64,000 nucleotides of DNA from Escallonia rubra (Eukaryota; Streptophyta; Magnoliopsida; Escalloniales; Escalloniaceae), in the NCBI GenBank assembly GCA_033065855.1, contig JAVXUO010001173.1:248001-312000 (forward strand), given 5' to 3'. Below, one piece after another: positions 54,613 to 64,000 of the stretch. The notes under the pieces were generated by a model, which did no database searches, was not told the DNA's origin, and was given only the letters and a program-made list of their open reading frames with translations. Position 1 is the stretch's first letter. Each line of letters begins with the position of its first letter. The translations under genes were made by a program, and so were the position numbers.

Positions 54613-55832
54613 TGGTCTACCACTTTACCACATAAACCTTGACACCCTTTTCAATTTCATTGTAAAGCATGTGATAAAGGAAATAATACAGGGCTAGCTG
54701 CCAGCACCTGTCTAAGTCCTTCAAACAACAGTGGTGTTGCAAAGGAAGAAGAGTCTCAGGAAAATAATTGCATAGAAATTGGCTCAGATGCAGCTTTGTT
54801 TTCTATCTTTACAATATTTTGAAAAGGTACTGTCACTAGATTTGTGATGCGTTTGGCTTGGAGGATAACTAATGAGGAAGGAAAGGGAGGAAAGCAAATA
54901 AAACCTAAACCTTTACACTCTCTCCCCCTTACTCTCTATTGTAAGAGGATCGGGGGAGCATAGTGTATCTTTTTTGGACAGTAGAATGAGCTTCAGTCAT
55001 GAGCTCATGAATTCTGGAATCACTAGAACAATTTGGGCCAGATTTGGGTCCAAATGCTAATGCAAACTGTTACTTGCCACCAAAATTATCCTGCCAGTCA
55101 GTTCTTTTGGTCATTGAACCAAAGACTCTTCCATATGCACACATCACAGTAAGAGTTTCATCATGAACAACATACTTTTCCTAGTTTTGTCTCCACTTCA
55201 TTTTTGTTTCATTATTTGTACTTGTAGTTAAATTGGCATTCAGCAACCCTCTACCTCTAGACAGCAGAAAGAAGTTTTTTATTGGTCCCTTCAGTGATCA
55301 CAGACCATCTAGCACCCCATCAAACTTTTCATATTGTTGTTTAGGTTTAGAGATTGATCAGTCCTGCATCAAGAGCTGAAGGCTAGAGATTCAGGAAAGT
55401 ATTGTTGGAGATTCCTTCGGGCCAAAACGAAACTACTAAACAATGCACAACCTAGAAATTCGTGGTTCATTTCTTCGTCTTGTAACAGAAAAAATCTGGC
55501 AAAGGAAACATGAGGCGGCAATTAATGTTTATTTCTAGAAACCATACGAGAGGTGTAAACAAGATGAAGTACTCAGTAATGGTATCAAGGGAATTCTGAT
55601 ATTGGGTGCTTATGCTTTCATCATTATAGGGCTTAGTGTAACTCACAGTTAAAACATGAATTTGCGACTTCATGGTCAAGTCTTTGTGCTGCATAATCTG
55701 AGGAAGGCCCTTGACCATCCTTATCCTTTTCTGGATGTCGCGATTCGCACTTCTGACCTTAGAAACTTCCAGTTGTTACTGTGTTTTTGTCTTCTTCAAC
55801 AATTTTAGTTACTCCTTTTTCTGGCTCGATAG
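54613..55832 (+). other. HCF101 intron (remainder)
   Basis: Noncoding by inspection between two well-defined exons. No further repeat or RNA gene recognised. Confidence 0.5.
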
Positions 55833-56706
55833 GATGAATGGACTGGCGAGCAGAAGCTGCAGTATACCGACGTTGCAGATGACATTGAACCTACAGAAAT
55901 CCGACCCATGGGAAACTATGCTGTATCAATAACATGGCCCGATGGATTTGGCCAGGTGACTTGACCCTTATGATTTTATATTTCTAAATGGTTATAGATT
56001 TTAGAGGATTTCCTTTCAGAGGGACCTTTATGTAAGAAGAGATGTCAAACTATGACCACCCTAAATTCTATGACCAATTGCAAACATAACAGCAGCACCA
56101 TACCGTGCTAGGAGTGTAGGAGTAGATGGATAACGCAAAAATAAATAACTTGAAAATGTAGTACTGAACCAAGATATGAATTTGATGCTTCTACAAGTCA
56201 AGTAATGCCATTCTTTGAAGGCTTTTCCTTTACTCTAGATTTACTCAAGCATTATGGAATGACACTATAATAACACCATATTTTCCGTTGAATGCTTAGC
56301 ATAGATCAAAATTTGAAAGTAATTTTGTCTAGGATTCCCTTTTTTCATCTTCATCCGTAACTGCAGAGTAGTGCGTGTATGTGTGGGAGTGTCCTCTGCA
56401 ATGTTATATACTTTTAATGTTGTTGGAGTATCCAATTCGCATACTCTTTTACTGACCTTCCTCGTGTATGTATTACCCTCTAGAGTGCTTTGACAAAGAT
56501 GATGCCTCGGAAAGTAAAACCAGGGCAAAGTGCGGTTGGCTTTTTAGATGTTGCGTCCATGCTCCAAACTCCGTTCTCATTTCTTTCTTGTGGTGCAGAT
56601 CGCTCCTTATGACCAGCTGCAACAAATGGAGCGTTTGGTCGACGTTCCTCAACCTAGTCTTACACAGCTGATTCACAAATTTGATGATGTACTGGGATCG
56701 GTTTGA

Positions 56707-57155
56707 GCAATTGGCTGGATACTTAGTTCTGAAAAGGTGGGGAAATAGGTAACTGCCATATTTTAGAACATACTCTAGTCTTTGCTCGTGAAACTCAGTG
56801 AGACTGTTATAATTCTAAGACCTCATATTTCTCTATCTACAGGCATGGCATCATAGCAAAATTTGGATAAAGATTACAGGTTGGGCAGTTGCTCAATAGG
56901 CACCTGCTGAAGTGAATGAAATTATAGCTAGAGCTGCCATAAAGTCAAATAGAGTTTTTCCATTTATTATTAATTTTGTTTTTTTAAAGACAAAAAAATT
57001 AGTTAAAGGCTTCTCTTTCACAACAGTTGAGTTATTCTGCTGGCAATTATTCATTCGTGTGTACTCTCTCCCTCTCTCCACCCCCCCCCCCCCTCCCCCC
57101 ACTACCCCACCCTCACCCTCACCCTCTATGGCTTATGGGTGTGTGTGTTCCTGAG
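56707..57155. other. HCF101 3' flank with a C-run
   Basis: Likely 3' UTR and downstream sequence. Contains a C-run of about 13 at 57,081-57,093 within a CT-rich stretch. Confidence 0.45.
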
Positions 57156-57164
57156 TTTTGCTTA

Positions 57165-58473
57165 GAGTTAACTACACGGTTGACCACTGTACTATTAGGC
57201 AAATTTTACTTTGACCATTGGACATCGATTTGTGTCATAGTAACCACTAAACTTTGAAATTCGTTTCAATCAGGTCATTCCGTCAATTTAAGTCCGTTTA
57301 TTTAGGAGTACAACCGTCCATTCACTGTTCACCTTCTTTTTTCATCTTCTTCTTATTCACCTTGCTTTCAGCTCAATCAACAGTGGCGCATGGATATACA
57401 GCCCAACCAAATCTATGAGCATGCACTTGGCTTGTGTTAACGTGGAGTGAGACGGGGTGTGAAGATTGGGAAAGAGCATAAGCATAGCAAAGTTTGGGCC
57501 CACCAAGCAAAACCATGTCTTTTCCAAATATATCTTCACAAACTTAAAAGACCAAAAAGGAATTGAAAATAGCAAATATCAAATCTGAGAAGTGAGAGCC
57601 TAACGCCGAATTGGATTCCTAACTCAGAGTCGCGCCGTGTGCATAGGGGCGGCATTTGTTACTTCTCCTTTTCCCCTTTTCTGTTGATAGATTCTCTTAT
57701 TTTGTGCAGAGGTGTACTAATTAAAACCTTCGGTGCATCCTATCTTGTGTCTTAAATGATTTTAGTCTTGTTATTTCAGGAAAGAGAGTTGCTCATGTCG
57801 AGTTCATAAATTTTTTAACTGGGGGTTGAGGTGTTGAGCCTTGGGCCAATGGCTCAAAGTAAGGTTGCTCCATCGTTACTAGGAGGTGACATATTCAAAA
57901 CAAATGAACAGCCTGTCTGCAATAGAGGAGGTAAAGCTGCGTACATCAGCCCTCTTCAGACCCAGCAAGTGCGGGAGCCTTGTGCAACTGGGGCCGTCAC
58001 TTTCTGAGTAGCCTTTGGCCAAGCCTGCTTGAGTGGAACCATGGTAGTTTTCTCTGTGAAGAGGCTTCAAATAGGAAGGAGCTTCTCTTCACTAGTTAGA
58101 ACAACATTTTTGTGAGGGGATTTTTTGGTTAATCATATCACCTTTCTGGTCTAGAAATGATCACGTGGCACGATAGTTGAGTGCCTGTTAGCCTAGTGTT
58201 TCCCCCTTTTATTTGGTTTGGCAGTGGACAGTGATGGAAAGAAAAGGGAGAGAGAGAGAGAGGGAAAATAGAGAAATAAAAGGAAAATTCATAAATACTA
58301 GCGTAAAAAGACCAATATACCCCTAAATAACCTAACGCGGTCAAGATTAATTTGACGGAGTGGCCTAATTGAAACGAATTTCAAAGTTTAGTGATTACTA
58401 TGACACAAATCGATGTCCAGTTGTCAAAGTGAAATTTGCCTAATAGTACAGTGGTCAATCGCGTAATTAACTC
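57165..58473. mobile_element. 1.3 kb non-autonomous MULE-type element
   Basis: Inverted repeats of about 125-165 bp: the left end from 'gagttaactacacggttga' and the right end (reverse) 'gagttaattacgcgattga' share long stretches such as 'ggacatcgatttgtgtcata'. It is flanked by the perfect 9-bp duplication 'ttttgctta' (57,156-57,164 and 58,474-58,482). No transposase; a SINE lies inside. Confidence 0.92.
57835..58015 (+). mobile_element. SINE relic, Au-like
   Basis: Matches the plant Au SINE body as I recall it: 'gtaaagctgcgtacatcag', 'cagacccagcaagtgcggga' and 'gccttgtgcaactggg' in order, with a degenerate B box near 'gacatattcaaaac'. No clean A-tail or duplications were seen, so it is old. 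Confidence 0.65.
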
Positions 58474-58482
58474 TTTTGCTTA

Positions 58483-60239
58483 TCCTTAGACAAAGTTGCC
58501 TAGAAAATCTCAGAACAAACATCCCACATACAGGAACTGGATGAAGGATTTTTTTCTTTTCCAATTGAAACTAATAAAGGCTTTCAAATATATATGTGTG
58601 TGTGTGTGTGGATTTGTAATTATCCTCGTCTAGCTTTTAATTATCCTCGTTTTTGTAGTCTCGTATGTGATCGAATCAAACAAAGTAGCTCACTAGAGTC
58701 AAGTTTTAATGACCGCATCAAGGTTAGGCAAAAAAATAACTCGTTTTTTGTGGCTCGCTCGCCAAGGTTTAGACCACAAAATAACCGTGCCGGTCCAATG
58801 AGTTACGGTTGAATACTCTCTCTCGCTGTCCCTCTCCCTCCCCCTGGCCTCGCCATGTGAAAGTAAATTCCCTTCGACAGAAGAGGGTGGGTGCAACATG
58901 CCATGGTAATGGAATAGGGCCTCTTTGTGCCTCAAGAAGAGGAAGACACAAATGAAAACATTCCTTCTAACCATAAATTAGACTCTCAGTCAAGATTCTA
59001 TTGACTGCCCCAAGCTGAAGCAATGTATGTGCCACTTAAAGCTCATCTTGGGCAATGCTAATTAAGAAACACATACATAGGAATCCAAAGGAGTGGATGC
59101 AAAGCTGTGATGAATCTCACTTTAGGAGCCTGGTTAGGACCCCCTAAGTTGACCTAAACCCATTTGGATACCAAGGAATTAGACCAACTTCCTAGTTCTG
59201 CTATTAATTCCTTCTGTCCTATATATACTGAATCTCTTCTTCTTTTTTTGGGTGGGTTCTTTTGAAAAAAAAAAAGTAGGATAAATATGGATGAAGGTAA
59301 GGGCAGATTATGTCAAATGAATGTGAAAGTAGAGTTTAAATACATGTTTTGGCACTACTAATTAGTTCTATCGGTATTACGTCAAGAGACTTTATCAGCT
59401 GAACTAGCTGGCACTACTAGATAAATGAACTTAACTCTTTAAATTTAGCAGTATGATGACTCGGATGGTGTTGCGAGCATCTTGAATACACAGTAGCGTG
59501 AGTGACTACATGTCCTCCTTAATACATGAGAGGCTTGTGTGTTTTAGAAAAAGATCTCAATCTATACCTTCACATAATTTGTTCACACTAAATTGTGTTG
59601 CTAATAGGTCAGATATCTACGATTAATAAATATAAGTTGCAATAAACAAAATAAGATATGAGTTTAGACTTTCTATTGTTATTTTCAGACTCGTTAGTTA
59701 CTAAAAGTGCAACATTGCATTTATTAAGCTCTTTAACAAGAAAAAGTATGTAAATAGCCGGCAACCTTTCAAAAATAGTCTCCCTATGCCATTCACAATC
59801 ATAAGTAACTGAAAAACTCAAAAACAAAAAATTATACAGTAAAAGTTAAGCCAAAACACAAACATTTTCTACCTTGTTTTGCATATGTTCTCGTGGTGTA
59901 ACAACTAAAAGACCATTTGTACTCCGCGTTCATCTCGTTCATTGGAATGCCTCGACAATATCTACGATTATACAATATCATAAAAAGTTAGATTAAATAT
60001 TACATGGTCTCTGACCATTAGTTCAAACTAGTTAAGTTTGGTGAATCAATAACGGCTAATGCAACGGAGGAATAGGTCAGAATTTTTTAAATAATTATTG
60101 TAAAATTTATTTAACGTTTTTGAATGATCGAGCGGGCAAACGAACGAGTCCACCGCGACGGCTTCCTCAAAAAAAGTGGTGGGGAAGGAGGCGACCGGTG
60201 ATGGAGAACATGATAGGGGCCACACTCACACACACACCC
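58483..60239. other. gene-free stretch before PERK-2
   Basis: AT-rich, with a TG microsatellite at about 58,590-58,611. No exon, RNA gene or clear repeat recognised. Homology to the PERK upstream region starts again near 60,240. Confidence 0.45.
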
Positions 60240-60480
60240 AAAAGCTGGGATTTCATAGTAGAAAAACAAAGTGAGAAATAATCAGAAAGCGGACCCCCAC
60301 CAAACGTGAACGACCAAACAGACGCCCAGTCTATCGGAACAGCGAGTAAAGACCGTGGAAATGTCCTAGCTATGTCCCACCCACCCACCCTATCTTTCCC
60401 CTTGTGAACACTCACAGTCTCACACTCACACACACACACAGAGAAGCACAGGATTGTATAGAGTGATGAGTGATCCCGTA
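60240..60480 (+). promoter_or_regulatory. PERK-2 upstream region
   Basis: Nearly identical to 51,150-51,506, but with a deletion that removes the CT-rich leader block, so 'cacacacacagagaagcaca' stands close to the start codon. Only about 240 bp of the ancestral upstream region is present; beyond that the sequence is unrelated to the PERK-1 promoter. Confidence 0.6.
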
Positions 60481-63400
60481 ATGTCGTTTGCGACGCCGAC
60501 TGCTCCGCCACCGTCAAGCAACTCCACGTCGCCGCGGACAACTCTCACGTCACTCACTTCGTCTCCGCCTCCCGCCTCCTTGCCTCCCCCTCCTCTGGAG
60601 CCCCCATCCTCCTACCCTACCCCACCGGTGATTTCTTCCCCGACCACCTCTACGCCGCCCCCGCCTTCAACCTACTACACGTCGCCGCCGTCCCCCGAAG
60701 CCCCGCCGCCTTCCCCCGAAGCCCCGCCGCCGTCTCTCACGATCTACTCCACGTCGCCGCCTCTCATGATCTACTACACGTCGCCGCCGTCCCCCGAAGC
60801 CCCGCTGCCGGCTCTCCCGTCACCCACTTCGTCTCCGCCGCTCGCCTCCTCGCTTCTCCCTCCTCCGGAGCTCCCATCCTCCTACCCTCCCTCACCGGTG
60901 ACTCCTTACCCGACCAGCTCTCCGCCGCCGACCCCGTCACCCACCAACTCTCCGCTGCCCACTCGGTCCACCCCGTCGTCCTCGCCCCCGCTGCCGCCCA
61001 CTCCTCCGGATGTGACTCGCAGTCCGCCGCCTCTGTCGGAAATGACGAGATCTTCTCCTCCTCCATCGTCGCCGCCTTCGAGCTCGTCGGGCTTGTCGAC
61101 TGGGCTGGTGGTGGGGATCGCAATTGGGGGTGTTTTGATTCTTGCATTTATCAGTATTTTGTTCGTGTGCTATAAAAAGAAGAGGAGGAGAGACCAGAGG
61201 CCTGCCGGGTACTGTGTGCCACCTCCACCTGGGCCTAAAGGTGAAAACTTTAGTGAAACTTATTTTCTTGAATGCCTAATATGCTGAATGTTTTATTCAT
61301 TTTGGGTTTTGTGGGTTTTGAAGAGAGCGTAACTAGTTCTAATTGGGTTTGTAGGGTTAGGGTGTAGTTGGAAATCTGTTATTTTCTTGTTTTCTCCATT
61401 GGGAATTTAGTTCTATATTGGGTTTCAGGTTGTACTTCAAAAATGCATGTTGATTGATTGGAAAGTTGAAGTTCTTTTTTAGTTCATAGATGAGTTCAGT
61501 TTTGGAATTGTCTTGTTTGACATTGAAATGAAAGTTGTAGGCTTTTTCCTTATGGATCATTGATGAATTAGGCATGATATATTTGATGAATTAGGCATGA
61601 TATGTTTGATTCCTCTCTCATTTTTGGTGTCTTGTTCTTATCCAGATGACCCTTACGGTGGACAACCACAGCAGTGGCAACATAATGCCCCACCACCTGG
61701 ACAACATGTCATCACAATGCCACCGAAACCCTCTCCTCCACCGGCAGCAGTATCGAGGCCGCCACATTCACCTGTACGAGCTCCTTCACCTCAGGCCTCT
61801 CCGCCGCCGCCTTCCATGAGCAGCAGTCGAGGTTCTGGGTCCAATTATTCTGGTGGTTCAAACCCATTTCCACCACCATCCCTAGGGTTCTCAAAGAGCA
61901 CGTTCAGTTATGAGGAATTGGCAGTGGCAACAGATGGTTTCTCCGATGCGAATCTCCTTGGACAAGGTGGTTTTGGGCTTGTGCACAGAGGAGTCCTTCC
62001 AAATGGGAAAGAGGTTGCAGTTAAGCAGCTGAGAGCTGGCAGTGGACAGGGGGAGCGCGAATTTCAGGCAGAGATTGAGATTATTAGCCGAGTGCACCAC
62101 AAACATCTTGTTTCACTAGTAGGGTACTGCATGACTGGATCCCAAAGACTTCTTGTCTATGAGTTTGTCCCTAACAACACGTTGGAGTTCCACTTACATG
62201 GTAAGTTTGTACTTGCGGCATCAGTATTAAGATTAGTGATGAATTTTGCTGAAGAAGATTCGTCACAACTTTTTCGATTTTCATTTCCCAGATAATTTTA
62301 CTTGTTTATGGCAAAGCATGAAGGTTTTGAGGGATTTGATTCTGTCAGTAATACAGGATGCTTATTCTTTCTCAGTGTCGCGACTTCTTGTTTGATGTTA
62401 GTCAATAGTCAACAATGATATTTGTTAGCGGTAGTGTCCAGAGCTCACTGCGTAAAAAATACTTTATCTTAGGCCCTGTTTGACACTTCTTTTTTTTCCA
62501 GTTTTAGAAACTGGAAAAAAAAGTTGCGTTTGATAACCATTTTTCTTTTTTTCTTCTTTAGTTAAGAGAAAAAAAAAACCCTAAAAATGAGTTTATTTTT
62601 TCAGTTTTAGTTTATTTTTTTAGACCACCACCACCACCCTCCCAACTCCGGCCACCACCACAAACAACCAAAAAAAAAAACTCAAAATAAAAAATAGGTT
62701 ATCAAACACCAAAAAAATAACTCAAAAGAAAAACTGGATTATCAAACACTCACTTGTTTTTGTAAGAAAAATAAATTAAGCTGCTCTTTAATTTTTATTT
62801 TTTGGAAACTGAAAACAAGAAAAAAAGTGTTATCAAACATAACCTTAGTTTATGTTATATAAATGCTTTTGTTGCAAGAACTAAAAAGAAAATCACTAAT
62901 TTCAGGAAAGGGGAGACCTACAATGGGCTGGTCTACAAGATTGCGAATTGCTCTAGGCTCTGCAAAAGGGCTGGCATACATACATGAGGACTGTAAGCTT
63001 TCTTCTCACATGCATTTCATATACAAAAGCAACTGACGGGTGCTAATCTGGTGGAAATTGGAATCACTATGTCTTGACTTCAGTAAATTTTCACTTTCAG
63101 GCCATCCTAAAATCATACATCGTGATATTAAGGCAGCTAATATACTTCTGGATTTCAACTTTGAGGTGAAGGTAGGGTTCTCTTTGGTATATCGCCCGTC
63201 GGTTATATTGTATTGTCTGTGTAGTAAGTATATCACATAGGCCTAGTGCCAATATGGGCTTGGATTTCACTGCCTTGGAATCGTAAATGTTAGATATCTT
63301 CATATGCTATTAGTGATGATTACTGCTACTCAACCAGTCCTAGTTACAGAAGTGATATGACCTATTTATCAGTTTTACAAAAAAAACTTGCTCAAATAGT

Positions 63401-64000
63401 TGGTTGGAAGTTTAAGATTCTTCTTGATTGGTGCGTCTAATACGATTAATTAACATGGACAATTGGCTCAGGTTGGAGATTTTGGACTTGCAAAGTTTAC
63501 TTCTGATGCCGCTACCCATATCTCGACCCGGGTGATGGGAACTTTTGGGTATGAATAGTTCTCATTATGTTGTATGTCACTATGTATTCTAGTTTTGACC
63601 GGTGATATCCAAGGCATTAGCTGGATCAGTTGCATTGTTTTTGCTGTCTTCTTTCTAGGAATTCCAGCATAGCTTGAGCAAGTGATTTTATTTAATTCTC
63701 ATTTCACGTTTTAGTGGAAATTCCCATTTTTACAATTTCCTGCTTTAGCTACAGCATATACTATTATCACTTCGTGCTCTGTTTTCATTCTCAAGTGCCA
63801 AGTTTCAAAGGACCTTTGTAGAGTTCTCCTTATTCCTAATCTTATCATCACTATGAGCATATCAGTTTCAATCGAATGCCATCACGTTCTCATATGCTTA
63901 CCACCTCTAGGTACCTAGCTCCAGAATATGCTGCTTCTGGGCAACTTACGGAGAAGTCGGATGTGTTCTCCTTCGGGGTCATGCTTCTCGAGATGATCAC
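60481..64000 (+). CDS. PERK: PERK-2: proline-rich receptor-like kinase, runs off the window
   Basis: Exons: 60,481-61,240; 61,646-62,200; 62,906-62,992; 63,101-63,171; 63,472-63,548; 63,911 to beyond 64,000. Exons 3, 4 and 5 have the same lengths as in PERK-1 (87, 71, 77 bp) and the frame is open throughout. The start is placed at 60,481 by alignment with PERK-1; an in-frame ATG at 60,454 also exists. The extracellular region is longer (exon 1 is 198 bp longer), with repeats of 'PPSPEAP' and Tyr-containing 'YYTSPP'. Membrane helix at about 206-228, then KKKRRR. Kinase motifs GQGGFG, VAVK, HRD and DFG are kept. Differences from PERK-1 include Asp to Gly in 'TMDW' and Ala to Gly just before DFG. 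A MITE enlarges intron 2. Confidence 0.95.
62472..62844. mobile_element. 373-bp MITE in PERK-2 intron 2, TTA duplication
   Basis: Starts 'ggccctgtttgaca' and ends 'tatcaaacataacc', flanked by TTA (62,469-62,471 and 62,845-62,847). PERK-1 intron 2 is uninterrupted here ('tttatcttagtatctg'). The terminal sequence and 3-bp TTA duplication fit PIF/Harbinger (Tourist-like). It is the most complete member of the CCACC-core family in the window. Confidence 0.85.

Larger units (their letters stand above)
53724..56706 (+). pseudogene. HCF101: HCF101, last three exons only
   Basis: Exon i: 53,724-53,848, with 'STAVTYDRSIKAIKVKV' and 'EEFLLHPTTVRRNDRSAQSV'. Exon ii: 55,833-55,955, 41 codons, 'DEWTGEQKLQYTDVADDI' and 'RPMGNYAVSITWPDGFGQ'. 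Exon iii: 56,599-56,706, 'IAPYDQLQQMERLVDVP' to TGA. These match the C-terminal DUF971 (GBBH-like) domain of HCF101, a chloroplast P-loop protein that transfers 4Fe-4S clusters and is needed for photosystem I. Residues in front, including the ATP-binding domain, are absent. A MITE disrupts the donor of exon i, and another sits in the following intron. The gene name rests on my memory of the family; the phase and splice sites are read directly. Confidence 0.82.
36160..64000. repeat. segmental duplication unit B
   Basis: Collinear with unit A (4605-25,824) and continuing beyond the window end through PERK-2. Its left limit lies about 120 bp into Rab7 intron 3. Differences from A are mostly lineage-specific insertions, each listed separately. 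Confidence 0.85.

Noticed and set aside
57912..57990. tRNA-like B box within a short repeat, considered as a tRNA gene
   Set aside because: No cloverleaf can be formed and the following sequence matches a SINE body.

Overview
This is a plant nuclear window, most likely from a eudicot. Genes are split by short GT-AG introns, intergenic DNA is AT-rich, and transposable elements of nearly every plant class are present. The recognisable host genes are plant-specific or typically plant: a proline-rich receptor-like kinase (PERK), Rab7 (RABG3 type) and HCF101. No bacterial, viral or CRISPR system is visible.

Architecture. The window is organised around a diverged tandem segmental duplication. Unit A runs from about 4.6 kb to the first PERK gene (PERK-1, 21,491-25,824). 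Unit B runs from about 36.16 kb to a second PERK gene (PERK-2, 60,481 to beyond the window end). Because the units are paralogous, nearly every later transposon insertion can be checked against an empty site in the other unit. Unit A alone carries an intact 6.1 kb LINE (7,365-13,471) and an internal 3.4 kb tandem duplication. Unit B alone carries a Ty1/copia element (36,692-43,281), a SINE (45,173-45,371), a 1.2 kb tandem duplication (46,068-48,500), a long foldback MITE (48,685-49,027) and a 9 kb rearrangement. That rearrangement copied the PERK promoter and exon-1 start around a segment holding the 3' end of HCF101.

Region by region. 0-1.1 kb: 3' exons of an unrecognised spliced gene. 1.6-4.6 kb: an element with terminal inverted repeats, a perfect hairpin and a 5'-truncated LINE with an 18-bp target duplication. 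4.6-21.4 kb: unit A noncoding DNA, MITE, LINE and 3.4 kb duplication. 21.5-25.8 kb: PERK-1, eight exons, 661 aa. 26-29.7 kb: no recognised gene, but two GC-rich minisatellites and an LTR-like promoter region. 29.9-36.04 kb: first three exons of Rab7, with exon 1 split by a 5.7 kb Ty3 chromovirus and the gene cut off in intron 3 close to where unit B begins. 36.2-51.1 kb: unit B repeats. 51.5-53.2 kb: broken PERK exon 1 interrupted by a 1.54 kb solo LTR. 53.7-56.7 kb: last three exons of HCF101, interrupted by two related MULE-type MITEs. 57.2-58.5 kb: a MULE-type element containing a SINE. 60.2-64 kb: PERK-2 promoter and first six exons, the last one incomplete.

Functionally, only the PERK genes look intact, PERK-2 as far as it is visible. 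Rab7 and HCF101 are fragments here, and their working copies are presumably elsewhere. The intact LINE is the one mobile element with uninterrupted reading frames. All homology calls come from reading motifs and from comparing parts of the window with each other. No database search was run.
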